Counted from the stretch's first letter, positions 20,059 through 30,909 are shown. The stretch: DNA of 64,000 nucleotides from Prorocentrum cordatum (GCA_963575745.1 CAUYUJ010018725.1:26001-90000); one strand, 5' to 3'. Notes: a model not told the origin generated them from the letters alone. Made by a program: numbers and translations.

Positions 20059-20254
20059 TCGACTAGACGTAATAGTGACCTTTCGCCGGAGTGATCTTTG
20101 GTGCGGGCCCAATGGGGTCCCCCGATCGCCGAACGCGAGGCGGCAGTGGCGTCTTGCGCGTCTTGCGCACTTGTGTTTGGCCCCCCCCCGCGGACCCCAA
20201 AACGCCGCGCACCAAAGGTCACTCTTACCCAGGGTCACTCTTGCGCGCTGTCGA
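20059..20254 (+). mobile_element. Family E TIR element, copy 2 with exact TSD
   Basis: It begins TCGACTAGACGTAATAGTG and ends CACTCTTGCGCGCTGTCGA. Inverted similarity runs for about 50 bp. TCTTA is repeated exactly on both sides (20054-20058 and 20255-20259). Confidence 0.82.
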
Positions 20255-20759
20255 TCTTAAGATTTCCTACTCCACTCCCATCGCCATCGCGCATCGTCCT
20301 CCTCCGCCCCGTGCTCCTCCTCCCCCCCTCCGCTCTATGACTCTGTGTTCAGTGCGAGCAATCTCCCCCAGGTCTCGCGGCGAAAGAGACTGTGCTGTTA
20401 TAGTTTGATCTGCTCGAGTCCGACCTGCCACGTATCGAGGCTCTGGGAGAGAGAGCCCGTCGAGACGGGTCGGACGAGGACTTCGACCCCGAGTCCGACG
20501 GAGGCGAGTCCTTCTAACGAGGCACTGCGTCGGGCGCGAGCCACAGCAACCAGCAGTTCAAGATTGATCACTCCCATCTGCTTGCGGGTCGACCAACATG
20601 GATTCCCCACACCCTCGGTGCCCGCCCTCTTTGTCTTTGATCGTGAACCCTTTGCGGAGATGTCCTTCTTTCTTGCCACGTGTACTTTGGTGCAGCACCT
20701 GACCAGGAATAACAGACATATTGGACAAGGGAGAAAACGAGGCCATTGTCTTACTCGCC
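20255..20759. other. Intergenic, no recognised gene
   Basis: Balanced base composition with short frames on both strands. The longest, within 20345-20935 on the plus strand, has no recognisable domain and runs into repeat sequence. A gene cannot be excluded, but none is supported. Confidence 0.3.
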
Positions 20760-20990
20760 TCAGCACCGAGCACATTCGTTTCAAAAAGTTGCTGGAGCTT
20801 CACAGATGGAGGGCGGGTCCATCTCAAATCGTGGTTTATTGTCGCAGCGCTGCGCAAACTTGTTCTCAACCGTTGGAGTGTGCAAGAGCTTCGCCGATGG
20901 AGGGCGGGCCTTTCCGAACGAGCTTCTCGCCATAGCCCCGAGCACAGTCTCACTGACGGCTTGCAAGAGCTTCCCGCATGCAGGGCGGGT
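20760..20990 (-). repeat. Family J array, reverse orientation
   Basis: GCTTC(A/G)C.GATGGAGGGCGGG recurs about three times (near 20796, 20890, 20968), the reverse complement of the 83-bp repeat unit at 29345-29750. Confidence 0.55.
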
Positions 20991-21039
20991 TCTTGTCAAC
21001 ATTGCCACTTCACTTGAACAATGAATGGTGGCAATCCTT

Positions 21040-21965
21040 TGTTCCATTCGTACTACGGAGTCTCGTGCTGTTGGTATTTGTGTTGCGCACGCAGGAGCGA
21101 GCGAACGCGCGCGCACGCGCGCACACGCGCGCGCAGTGTGGAACAGGCGCAGAGTCACAGTGCAGTATTCCACGTTGTGACCCCGGAATACGAGTGAACC
21201 GATTAGTTTTTATCATTCGGCGTTCGAAATCAAGAGGGTCTTTCCTTTTTCGTGCGTTTCTTTTGCGCACGCGGGAGCCGGCCACGCACGCGTACGCGCG
21301 CGCGGACAATGAGTACAGTTCGCAGTGCCCCAGTACAGTATTGCACGTTGGGGCCTTCAGAATACAAGTGAACCAATCGGGTGCCACCCGTCAATTCTCG
21401 AAGTTCAGACTTTTGTTATGTATTAGTTTGTGCATTGCGCACGCGGGAGCGAGCGCACGGTCGCGAACGCGCGCGCGGGCAACGAGGAGCACGTGCAATG
21501 CCACAAAACATGATTATCCGTTTGGATTCTCCAGAATGACGTTATTGGCGTTCACCATTCCGTCTTCGAGGTTGAAGTGGCGAAGTGGCCATTCTTGATG
21601 TTTGGTCTATTGCGCTTGCGGCAGCGCGCGTACGCGAGCGAACGCGCGCGGGCATACGCACGCGGGCAATGAGGAAACTACGCAGTGCCACAGTTCCACG
21701 TTGAGGCCGTCAGACTACGAGCGAAACGAATTGTCTTCGCCACTCAGTTGTCGTATTTATGGCGGCGTTTCCATATTCGTCTCTGTATGTCGCAGGCGAG
21801 AGTGCGCGTACGCGCGCGCACACGCAACGCGCATAACGCGCAGTGTCACAATCCATTCTTCTGAGTTGGGGTTTTCAGAGAACGGGTGAACGCACTGTTC
21901 ACACTTGTGTTTTCTTAGGTATGATGGAAGCTCCTTGTCACACTTTGTATTGCGCACGCGGAAGT
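21040..21965 (+). repeat. Satellite-like tandem array, about 175-bp unit, 5-6 copies
   Basis: TTGCGCACGCGGGAGCGAGC followed by alternating GCGCGC, then CAGTGCCACAGT..CACGTTG, then AGAATACGAGTGAACCG recurs about every 175 bp (near 21087, 21266, 21437, 21607, 21789, 21950). Each unit pairs a Z-DNA-prone (GC)n core with AT-richer sequence. Reading frames shift between units, so it is not coding. Confidence 0.8.
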
Positions 21966-22330
21966 CCCTCTCCTTGACCTTGTCCTTTCGTTGTTCCTCT
22001 CCTTCGCCGCTTCTCCTTCCCCTCTTACAGTTATCTGGGGAATCGGGTAGTCCAGCGAAGGGGCGTGTGTGTCGCTAGTTTTGGGAATCGGAGGAGGAGG
22101 AGGAGGCAGGAGGAGGAGGAGGAGGAGGAGGAGGAGGCAGGAGGCAGGAGGCAGGAGGGAGGAGGGTGGAGGGAGGGAGGTGGGAGGATGGACGAGTAGG
22201 AGGAGGACCGTATTGCGCTGAGGATTCCAGAATGATCCCGTGAGCATTCCTGCAAATTCCTGCAGATTCCCGAGGTCTCCACTGCAAGTTTCTGCAGGGT
22301 TCAGGAAGGACTCTTGAGAGTGCCCGAACC
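21966..22330. repeat. GGA purine tract and ATTCCTGCA short repeats
   Basis: About 22085-22200 is GGA/GGCAGGA repeat. About 22225-22330 carries ATTCCTGCA-type repeats resembling the larger array at 53400-53930. No gene. Confidence 0.6.
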
Positions 22331-22884
22331 TACGTGGTAGGATCCGGGACGGTTTTGTGTACACTCCCTCCCTCCAGAGTTGTAAGCAGCCAGTTTGCGT
22401 GACAGTTGTTTTTAGCAAACACGTTGCATCCTTTCCCGACTCGTTCTCCTCCTTCCTTCTCCTCCTCCTCCTCCTCCTCCTCCTCCTTCTCCGCTTCGTC
22501 GGTTATTTTCAATACAAACGGATGGCAGAGGCCTCGAGATTGCCCATTTCAACGCGGCTGTCTTTTCTCCCCTCTCCTCCCTCTCCTCGTCTTGTCGCTA
22601 TTGCATTGGCAAGTACTTCTTGGGCCACCGTTCTTTGCATGAGTTTGCCTATTGCAGGTCGGCTTGCGCGGTGCTCCGGTCTGTCCAGCGACATGTTGAT
22701 TCGCAGCGTGGTTGTAGCAACAATTCTAGGTTATACATGCGGGGGAAGCATTTCCAGCTTCTTCTTGCAATTTCTCCAGCGTGCCAGCGCAGCATTCTGG
22801 GGGGCAATCATTCGAGAGAAGGCAAGGTGGTCTGCCGGGGACATATCGCGACAGATTGCTCGAATGTTTGGTTCGTGCTCCCAT
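22331..22884. other. Intergenic with a short TCC tract
   Basis: About 22445-22490 is TCC repeat. A plus-strand frame of 197 codons starting at 22357 runs through this area but partly encodes the TCC repeat as poly-Leu; no domain is recognised. Confidence 0.35.
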
Positions 22885-23325
22885 TGTTGGGCCCTTCTTG
22901 GAGCCTTCTTGGAGCCCGCTTGGGCAGTCTTGGGCGCCTCTCGGGGGTAGTCTTGGAGCCTGGCCGGGTCGTCGTGGAACTCTCTTGGGGACCTCTGGAT
23001 CCGTCTCGGGGCAGTCTTGGGGGCATCTTGGACCGCCTTGGAGCGTCGGCGGCTCGAAGAGGCGGGAACCCACTGGTGGCCTCTTGGGTCTTGGGACGTC
23101 AGGAAGCTCGAAAAGGCGAGAACCCGAACACCATTGAAACACCTAAGGGAAATGAACGGTTCTCGCCTCTCGCGGCCCTCTTGGAACAGTTCTTGGGGCT
23201 CTCGAGGGACGCCTCAAATGCATCGCTGGCCGTCATGAAGCCATCTTGGGTCGTCTGGAGGACAGAGCGGCCGTCTTGGATGGAGCGATCTTGGGCCGTC
23301 TTGGAGGCATCTCGGCCCCTTAGGA
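22885..23325 (+). repeat. Degenerate CTTGGG(A/G)CC minisatellite
   Basis: Repeated (C/T)CTTGG(A/G/C)GCC words with a period near 10-21 bp, the same type as 15690-15950. A direct repeat (CTCGAA(G/A)AGGCG(G/A)GAACCC) sits at about 23053 and 23108. Confidence 0.6.
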
Positions 23326-23594
23326 GTGCGAATCTGTCGTGTTTTGCACGGGAGGGATGAGGGAGGAGGGACGGAGGGTGGAGGGAGGAGGGAGAAGGGA
23401 GGAGGGAGGAGGGAGGGAGGTGGGAGGATGGAGGAGGGAGGAGGGCGGAGAAATTGGCCTTGTGAAGAAGAGGGGGTGCAGGCGCCTGGGCGCGTCTCGA
23501 AGGGGGAAGGGGGCCTCGGAGCATGTCGGACGCCCTCGCGGACAGCACTCGGCATGCCGGCACGCGCTGAAACTGTCAGGGTCGGGGCACGGTG
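23326..23594. repeat. GGAGGGA purine tract and flanking unique sequence
   Basis: About 23350-23450 is built from GGAGGGA units. The rest is unique GC-rich DNA without a gene. Confidence 0.6.
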
Positions 23595-23839
23595 GTGATC
23601 ATTTTCTTATGCCTTGTTTTGCCGATCGGCGCGGGCCCTCGATGCCCCTTCCCCCCCCCCCCCCCCTCATGGAGTAGATCTTGGCTGCTTTGGGGCGTCT
23701 GCTTTGAGCAGGTGGGGCCCCCCCCCCCCCTGATAGAAGCACTGCTGCAGACAGTCGCATTTAGCAGGGGTCTGGAGCCAGACCCCCCCCCTCCCCCCCT
23801 TTCCGCCCAAAGTCCACATGCCGAATCAGAAACGCTCAC
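23595..23839 (+). mobile_element. Family G TIR-like element, copy 3
   Basis: The fullest G copy: GTGATCATTTTCTTATGCC at the left, ATCAGAAACGCTCAC at the right (approximately inverted), with TTTGCCGATCGGCGCGGGCC, GGAGTAGATCTTGGCTGCTT and a run of C in between. Confidence 0.65.
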
Positions 23840-23853
23840 ATGGCAGATGTTAG

Positions 23854-23983
23854 TGATGAGCCTGTTTTCCACCACCACCACCACCACCACCATAAGTTGG
23901 AGGGCGGAAGGAGGAGGAGGAGGAGGAGGAGGAGGAGGAGGAGGAGGTGGTGGTGGTGGTGGTGGTGGAAAACAAGCCCACCG
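23854..23983. mobile_element. Family S TIR element, copy 2 with exact TSD
   Basis: Left end TGATGAGCCTGTTTTCCACC, right end GGTGGAAAACAAGCCCACCG, with GGA and GGT tracts between. GTTAG flanks both sides exactly (23849-23853 and 23984-23988). It lies only 14 bp from the family G element. Confidence 0.8.
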
Positions 23984-24642
23984 GTTAGCTCGCCTGCGCG
24001 GTCGGTGCGGCCTCGGCGCAAACTGCGCTGGGCCCCCCCTCTCCGCGCCCTGGACCGTGGCCGCGGTGCGCCAGGGCAGGGAGGCAGCAGGTCCAGAAGG
24101 GGCTGAGCACCCCAAGACGAGGGCCTCATGGCATCATCGCTGCAGTGTCCTCGAGTTTTCCAGCACCCTTTTGGCCTTGAGCCAGGATCGGGGGCCCAGA
24201 GGTTGACACCAACACCGGTATCGGCGGTGTGCCTCCACCGAGGGAAGGTCGTCCTGATCTCGGCGACGGTGGTAATGTTCGGGCTCCCCAGGTGGCCGAA
24301 AGATGACCACCACCGAAGTCTGGGATCATCTTACTCCCGTGGAGGCCACCCCTGCTGTTGGTGCCCCGTGCCCATTGCGGGCAAGATTTGTATCCATATC
24401 CAGTGCGACTTCGATTTTTTGGAAGGGGCGCCACAAGGCCGAGGTGCACTGGACATGGGTAAAAGTCGAGCCTCTAGGGGGCAGATTTATCCATATCCAG
24501 TGCTCCTCGGGTTTCTGGCGAAGGGAGCCCGAAACTCCATACTGCAGTTGATATGGACAGAAGTACTGCTCGCACCCATCTCCAAGCTCCCAACAAGTGC
24601 AGCAAGCTTTGACGGCACTGCCTCCGCCGCTCCCCCCCCTCG
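23984..24642. other. Intergenic with short inverted/direct repeats
   Basis: ATCCATATCCAGTGC occurs at about 24391 and 24489, with an inverted GCACTGGACATGG between them near 24447. Open frames of up to 190 codons show no recognised domain. Confidence 0.35.
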
Positions 24643-24768
24643 GCATCGCTCGGACGTGTGCATCTTTCCTTCGGCGAGGACCATCGAGGAACAGCCATGA
24701 TCATTTCGCGAAGAAAAACCACGCGCGAAACCGAAAAAAGCACAGGAAAGGGACGTCCGAGCGATGGC
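24643..24768 (+). mobile_element. Family P short TIR element, copy 2
   Basis: Left end GCATCGCTCGGACGTGTGCA and right end GGGACGTCCGAGCGATGGC; CATCGCTCGGACGT is a perfect 14-bp inverted repeat. The interior matches 11071-11195 and 53224-53347. Confidence 0.75.
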
Positions 24769-25390
24769 CAGCCCCGCCTCGTCGCCGCCCCCGCCCGTCG
24801 CTCCCCCCCCCCCGCTTCGTCGCCGCCCCCGCTCCAATCCCCTGCCCTCGCCGCGGCGGCGCGCACCCGTGCGGCCCCGGGGCGCACCTGCGCGCGGAGC
24901 TCCTGGCGGCTTGGCGGGGGGCGGGGGGGGGGCCCGAGGCCACGCCATTGCCGGCCTGTGCTCGCGGGGCGCGCGCCCCAGAGAGAGCAAGCCTCATCCC
25001 TCCCTCCCCTCCCCTCCCCTCCCTCGCCTTGCTCGCCTCCCTCCCCTCCCCTCTCTCCCAATCCTTCCTCTCTCTCCCTCCTCGCCACGGCTCCTCCTCC
25101 GCCTCGTCGTGCTCGTCCTCCTGCGCCCGCTTTCCCGGGGTCCTCCTGCCGTGCCCCCCTGATCCCGTTTCCTCGTCCCCAGCACCTTCTTCCGCCCTCC
25201 TCGTTCCACAAGTTCCCTATCTCGTCACCCGTGTATCCCCTCCCCATCGCCCCTCATTATCTCTCCTTTGCCCCCTCTGCCCCCCCTCCTCCTCCTCCTC
25301 CTCCTCCTCCTCCTCCTCCTCCTCCTCCTCCTCCCTCCTCCCTCCTCCTCCTCCTCCTCCTCCTCCTCCTCCTCCTCCTCCCCATCTGTT
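24769..25390 (+). repeat. C-rich sequence grading into TCC microsatellite
   Basis: CCCCTCCCCTCC and TCC units dominate from about 25000, and about 25283-25383 is nearly pure TCC. Pro/Ser/Leu-rich frames are repeat products. Confidence 0.75.
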
Positions 25391-26227
25391 CCATCGTCCC
25401 TTCCCGTCATCGACCTTATGGCCAGAGAGGGCCAAACGGCCCTCGAGCGAACAACCGATCCCTCATTCTCCACATCCCCCACCCCGATTTCCCCTCGCCG
25501 AGGCGTAGCCGTCGTTGCCGCCTTCGTCCGTCGTCGCTGTCGCCCCAATCCCTCCCCTGCCCACTCACGCCGCCGAGATGCGCTCGATCCGGACGCGTCG
25601 GCCTCCCGCTCCGCCGCGCTCCGCTGCAGCCGCCCCCGCTCTGCGCCCCCCCCGCCCCCGTGCAGGCCGGCTCGGACATCAGGTCCCGGAAGCAGACGAG
25701 GGGAAAGAATCGGAAGCACAGCTACTACTACTACTCGATGCTGGAGGACGCGTCTCCAGAAGAGGCAGAGTTGCCGATGCAGCCACCCTTCCCGCGTCGT
25801 CACGCCCTGCCGAGGAAGAGACAGCCGCAACCGCTGGGAATCGCCCCTGGCGCCTCCCCACAAGGCCGACCCCGACCCCACAAACGGTGCTGACCTGCGC
25901 GCGGCACTCGAAAACGGGCTCCGCGCGCGGGGGTCATCACCGCTGCGGTGTCGGGGCGGGCCAGCCAGGAGCGATTCCTTCAGCCCAGCGGTTGTGGTCG
26001 TCTCTCCCTCGCCCCTGGCTCACCGCTGAAGTCGTTGCACGGCATCGCATCCTCCTCAGAAAGGCGCCCCTCGGGAGGTCCAGGGAGCAGCGACATCGGC
26101 ACCTTGCTGCTCCCCCCAGCCGTGCGGGCTGGGGGCGATGGGCCCTGGGGGAGCCGGGTGCCCGAGGTCTCTTGCAGTTTTAGGCCTCGCCCGGTACTCG
26201 TCGAGGGCCCCAGGATTTCAGGAATTG
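25391..26227. other. Intergenic, no recognised gene
   Basis: GC-rich sequence with long overlapping frames on both strands (typical of high GC) and no recognisable domain. A real exon cannot be excluded but is not supported. Confidence 0.3.
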
Positions 26228-26461
26228 TGAAGCAGTGGCAAAGCGTCCTGGCTCGCCTATAGCCATACCAAACAATGTTCTAAGAACTTTTTGTGGTTTC
26301 CACGACATGTTCTTGGAACATTTCTGGTCGAGATTGTCTTGCTTTATCACATCGGCTTTATGTTCTAAGAACATTGTTATTGTTCTAAGAACATTTTGGG
26401 GTTCAAAGAACATTTCGTGGTATGACTATAGAAATGCGGGGACGATCGGTCCCTGCTCAAA
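26228..26461 (+). mobile_element. Family A TIR element (introner family), copy 2
   Basis: The best preserved complete copy. Left TGAAGCAGTGGCAAAGCGTCC, right GATCGGTCCCTGCTCAAA. CTATAG sits symmetrically at 26257 and 26426, and CATACCA..ATGTTC is mirrored. Inverted similarity is about 55 bp. The flanks AATTG and ATTTG differ at one base. Internal GTTCTAAGAAC motifs repeat four times. Confidence 0.8.
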
Positions 26462-26510
26462 ATTTGCACAGGAAAAACGGTTGATCATCGAGGAAAGCTC
26501 CAGGCCCGTT

Positions 26511-26660
26511 TCCATCAGGGCCCCGTCGTGCAAATAGGGTGAGGGGGGCAAGGGAACGTGCGCAGGTGGTGCCAGGGATCACGTCCCATCAGGGCCCGGT
26601 CGTGCCAACAGGGTGAGGGGGGCAGGGGAATCGTGCGGAGGTGGTGCCAGGGAGCACGTC
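26511..26660 (+). repeat. Tandem duplication, about 76-bp unit, 2 copies
   Basis: GTCGTGC(A/C)AA(T/C)AGGGTGAGG and GGTGGTGCCAGGGA(T/G)CACGTCC occur twice in the same order about 76 bp apart. Confidence 0.7.
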
Positions 26661-26799
26661 CCTCACGCTCTTGGCTGCATTCGGTCGCCTCTGGTCTCGC
26701 TGCCGGCCCCTTCGTCTTTCCAGCGGCGCTGTCACCCTGGACGGCCTCGGTGCACCCCCCGCCTGTCGGGGAGGAGGGAGGGCCGACCAGGACGGTTCG

Positions 26800-26994
26800 G
26801 ATGCAACTCCTGGGAGGTTGATTTCTGCTTTTGCCCTGGTCCGAGATCCGGCTTCATCCCGCTCAATCTGGTTTCATCCCGCTTGATCCGGCTCAATCCC
26901 GTTTGGTTTGCGCCCTAAGTTGACGCAGCAGCCCCAACGGGGCGTAATCCGCTCTGAACCCTTCCGGCGAAGACCTCCCAGTAATTGGTTGCCT
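26800..26994 (+). mobile_element. Family M TIR element, copy 2
   Basis: Left GATGCAACTCCTGGGAGGT, right ACCTCCCAGTAATTGGTTGC, approximately inverted. The interior has the same CATCCCG/AATCCCG repeats as 19535-19728. Confidence 0.65.
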
Positions 26995-27709
26995 CCTCTG
27001 CCTCGTCGGAGGGAGGGGGGGAGAGGGGGAGGGGTGAGGGGGAGTGCTCCCCCTCCCCCGTCGGAGGAGGAGGGGGGAGGCAGGCGGGGGGAGGAGGGGG
27101 AGGAGGGCGGGGGGAGGAGGGAGGGGGAGGCAGGGGGAGGCAGGGGGAGGGAGGAAGCGAGGGCGAGGAGGGGGAGGGAGAGCCGACCAGGACGGAGGCG
27201 CCCTCCGAGCGCGCTCCGCGTGCCAGCTCGGGGGGGGCCCGCCCGCCCGCGGCGGCGCTGCGCGGCCGCGCGCGTGTGCCGCGAGGTGCTCCCTCTGCGC
27301 GCCCCGGGGGCGGAGCGGCCGCCCGCTCTCCTGCGGGCCGCCCCTCCCCGAGGCCGAGGGGGGGCCAGCTGTGCAGCACCTGCTCCGCCTCCTCCTCCTC
27401 CTCCTCCTCCTCCTCCTCCTCCTCCTCCTCGTCCTCCTCCTCCTTCTCCCCCTCCTCCTTCTGCTCCCCCTCCTCCCCCCCCCTCCTCCTCCTCCTCCTC
27501 CTGCTCCTCCTCCTCCTCCTCCTCCTCCTCCTCCTCCTCCTCCTCCTCCGCCTACGCCTCCAAGGAGTGAGGGAGGCAAGAGTGAGGGAGGGAAAGGGCA
27601 AGGAGGGAAGGAGTGAGGGAGGCAAGAGGGAAGGAGGGAGGGAAAGGGCGCACGCCGACTGGGGGCGCACAAATTCTTTTCCTCCTCCCTCTGCAAGTGG
27701 ATCCCGGCA
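26995..27709. repeat. GGGGGA-rich tract, GC-rich core and TCC microsatellite
   Basis: 27000-27180 is GGGGAGG repeat, 27190-27380 is unique very GC-rich DNA, and 27390-27550 is TCC repeat followed by AAGGGAGGGAAAGGGC units. The several 200-280-codon frames are Gly, Pro, Ser or Glu rich and reflect the repeats. Confidence 0.65.
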
Positions 27710-27874
27710 TCGGGGGTGCATACCATGGCGGGGGCCATGATAGCTTCCCAGATCTCATGGCGTACTTCCTTATTTCAAGACGTCCCCGCCTCCCCCCCCC
27801 AGTGCCGCGCGCATGCCGCCGGCCATGATTTGCGCCTCCCCCTCTTGGACGGCCTCCCTCTTGGACGCCCGCGA
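27710..27874 (-). mobile_element. Family B TIR-like element, copy 1
   Basis: It shares with the insertion at 48976-49169 the blocks CATGGCG.GGGCCATGATA, CCCAGATCTCA.GGCG, CTT.TTATTTC..GACGTCCC and GCCGG(C/T)CATGATTTGC. No clear target duplication at this copy. Confidence 0.6.
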
Positions 27875-28278
27875 GCGTACGCGGGTCGTATGCAGTCGAG
27901 GCGCTGAACGAAGGAGCAGTTCGGGTTCAGACGGGGCTCGCTGTTCCTTGGGCCCTTCCATGGTTGTGCCCCCAGCGCTCCTCGTGTACCCAGGGCGCCG
28001 CTCTTGGGGCCACAACGGGGCTTCGTTCCTCAGTCAGCGATCCGCATCGCAGTGGCCCGACTGCGCCCGATCCTGTTCCCAGGATGTGCCTGGTACCGGC
28101 CCAGACCCCCGACGTCATGAGTTTCGGCCAGGGCCCCCAGAGACCGAAACTATCTGGGGCCGCACTGACCTGGGTCAGCACAAACCCGGGCCGACCAGGG
28201 CCCTGTGGCCAAGCCTGGGCCTGGCTAACCGCCTGTTGTCCCCCAAACCCGGGTCGGTGGAGAACGTGCGGTGTGGGA
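27875..28278. other. Intergenic, no recognised gene
   Basis: Unique GC-rich sequence. No domain or resolved repeat. Confidence 0.3.
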
Positions 28279-29098
28279 GAAGAGATAGGATGGGGCCAGG
28301 AGGAGGAGGAGGAGGAGAAGGGAGAGGAGGAGGAAGAGGAGGAGGAGGAGGAGGAGCAGGAGGAGGAGAATGACGCGGAAGAGGCGGAAGAGGAGGAGGA
28401 GGAGGAGGAGAGGAGAGAGGAGGAGAAGGGGAGGAGGAGGACGGAAGAGGCGGAGGAGGAAGAGGAGGCGGGAGGAGAGGAGAGGAGGAAGGAGAGGAGG
28501 AGGGAGGAGGGAGGAGGCAGGAGTGAGAGGAGGGGGAGGAGTAGGAGAGAAGGGGAGGGGGAGGGGGAGGAGGAAGGAGGAGAGAAGGAGGAGGAGGAGG
28601 AGGAGGAGAGGAGGAGAGTGGAGAAGGAGGAGAAGGGGGGGGGGGGGATGAGGAGGGGAGGAGGGAAGGAGGAGGAGGAGGAGGGAGGGAAGGAGAGGAG
28701 GAGGTGGAGGAGAGGGGAGGGGAGGAGGAGGGAGGAGGAGGAAGGAGGAGAGGAGGAAGAGGAGAGAGGAGGGAGGAGGAGGATGGAGGAAGAGGGCGGA
28801 AAAGAGAAGGAAAGGAGGAATTGGGAGGAGGATTGGGGAGGAAGATTGAGGAGGATTGGCGAGGAGGAGGAGGAGGAGGAGGAGGAGGAGGAGGAGGAGG
28901 AGGAGGAGCGTGGTGAGGTAGAAGAGATAGGATGGGGCCAGGAGGAGGCGGAAGCGGAGTCGGAGGCGGAGGAGGAGGAGAAGGAGGAGGAAGCGGAGGA
29001 GGAGGAGGAGACGGAGGAGGAGGACGAGGAGGAGGAAGAGGAGGAGGAGGGGGAGAATGAGGAGGAGGAGGGAGAGGGGCAGGAAGAGGAGGAGGACC
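28279..29098 (+). repeat. 820-bp polypurine (GGA/GAG) tract
   Basis: An almost uninterrupted purine strand. It starts with AGAAGAGATAGGATGGGGCC, and the same 20-mer recurs near 28920 followed again by GGA repeat, so the tract has two tandem parts of about 640 and 180 bp. Poly-Glu, poly-Gly and antisense Ser/Pro frames are artefacts. Long mirror-symmetric purine runs can form triplex DNA (inference). Confidence 0.85.
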
Positions 29099-29344
29099 AA
29101 TGTAAACCCACGTGTCATGAACGATGTTGGAATCAACCCTCCCTCCAAGCTTCCTCTTCATAGGCCCCAGTACCAGTGCTGGGTTCATTTCCACTGGGGT
29201 AACTGCCTCGTTGAAAGATAACCGTCTGAAGAGCCAGAAGCATGCCAAAAAATGTTGCTTGGGTTTCCAGCGCCACGGATGAACCTGACGGTTGCGCCCT
29301 GACGATCATGAATTGTGGCAAAAGCAATGACACGACTGCATTTT
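29099..29344. other. Intergenic, no recognised gene
   Basis: Unique sequence without a supported gene. Confidence 0.3.
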
Positions 29345-29750
29345 TGTTAAACGAGTGTGCGCGGTGCGAAGGCAAGAGCCACATTTTCAAACAGGAGCCG
29401 CCCTCATCCGTGAAACATTTCTGAAGTTGCAAACGGATGTGCGCGGCGCTGAAGCGAGAGCCACATGTCGGAAACGGGTGGCCTTCAATCGGTGAAACCC
29501 TTGCAATACGTTGAAACGAATGTGCGCGGCGCGAAGGCGAGAGCCACAGTTTGAAAACGACCCGCCCTCAATCCGCGAAATCCTTCCACGATTCACAGAC
29601 GAATACGCGCGGCGCTACGGGGAGAGCCACCTCTCGAGGACGGGTGGCCCCCCAGTCCGTGGAGCCCCTTGCAGGTTTACCACAGACGTGCGCGGCGCCA
29701 CGGCGAGAGCCCACGGTTTGAGAACGGCCTGCCCTCCACCCGTGAAGCTG
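29345..29750 (+). repeat. Tandem array, about 83-bp unit, 5 copies (family J)
   Basis: ACG.(A/G)TGTGCGCGGCGC followed by GAAGGCGAGAGCCACA, a TTGAAAACG block and GCCCTCAATCCGTGAAA recurs near 29357, 29438, 29521, 29606 and 29687. The same unit in reverse orientation is seen at 20760-20990. Confidence 0.8.
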
Positions 29751-29936
29751 CTGCTGTGTGTGGTTTTCTGTGCCAGGGCCCTGCGTGGGCGAGGAGGGTG
29801 TCGGGGTGCCACGCCCAGCCCGCCCCAAGAGAAAAAACACAGCCTCAGGGTGCGAGCGGAGCGTGTTTTTTTACTTATACGGGGAAGGCATGGGGGAGGA
29901 GGAGGATGGGGATCAGGAAGAGGAAACATACGAGTA
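29751..29936. other. Unique spacer
   Basis: No gene or repeat recognised. Confidence 0.3.
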
Positions 29937-29938
29937 TG

Positions 29939-29974
<36 letters not shown>

Positions 29975-30476
29975 CTGATGCTGATGCTGATGGTGATCCT
30001 GGTTGTGATGACGATGACGATGACGATCCTGATGAGGGTGCTGACGATGATGCTGCTGATTATGCTTTTAGTCATGCTGATGATAATGACGATGCTGATG
30101 GGAACGACAATGCTGATACTAATGGAGATGATGATGCTGATGACGATGATGATGATGCTGGTGCGTATGATGCTGATGATGATGTTGCTGATAACGATGA
30201 CGGTGATGAGTATGATGATCATAATGGTGATGATTATGAGAATGACGATTATGATGATGTTGGCGGTTATGATGATGAGGTTGCTGATGACGATGATGCG
30301 GATGCTGATTATCATGAGCATGATGGTGGTGATGACGAAGATTATGTTGATGTTGAGAATGCTGATAATGATCATGGTGATTAGCATGACGATTATGGTG
30401 GTGATGATGATGATGATGCTAAGCATGCTGATTATGCTGAGAACGATGAGCATGATGCAGTTGAGTATGATGATGA

Positions 30477-30561
<85 letters not shown>

Positions 30562-30600
30562 GGTGGTGCTGATGGTGGTTGTGATGGTGATGGTGATCAT
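29937..30600 (+). repeat. GAT/GAC/GCT triplet microsatellite
   Basis: About 660 bp of GAT repeat with frequent GAC, GCT and AAT substitutions. The forward frame reads poly-Asp for over 150 codons, another reads poly-Met, and the reverse reads poly-Ile. Because every frame is open for the same trivial reason, no gene is called. Confidence 0.85.
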
Positions 30601-30909
30601 AAAGCGGAGGAGGAGGAAGAGGAGGAGGAGGAGGAGGAGGAGGCGAAGGAGGAAGAGGAGCCCGCTCCTGGTGCACAGCGCACAGCTGGCGCCCCTCCCC
30701 AGAAGCGGGCCGCGCTGCACGCGCGCGCGCGCGGGTGTCGCGCGCAAGGGGCGCCGCCCCGGCTGCGGCCGCGGGCATGGCCGCGGCAGCGGGCGGGGCC
30801 CGCTGCGCACGCGGGAGGCGGGCGCGGTCTGGTGGGCCCAGCGTTTGGCGCCATTCGAAGAAGAAAAGACACGCTATAAACAGAACCTGTTTGGCGCTCC
30901 GCGCCAACA
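30601..30909. other. GGA run and GC-rich spacer
   Basis: A short GGA run (30605-30660) and alternating GCGCGC sequence near 30720-30745. No gene. Confidence 0.35.

Noticed and set aside
28279-29098. Glu-rich 399-codon and antisense Ser/Pro/Leu-rich ORFs
   Set aside because: Direct consequence of the GGA purine tract.
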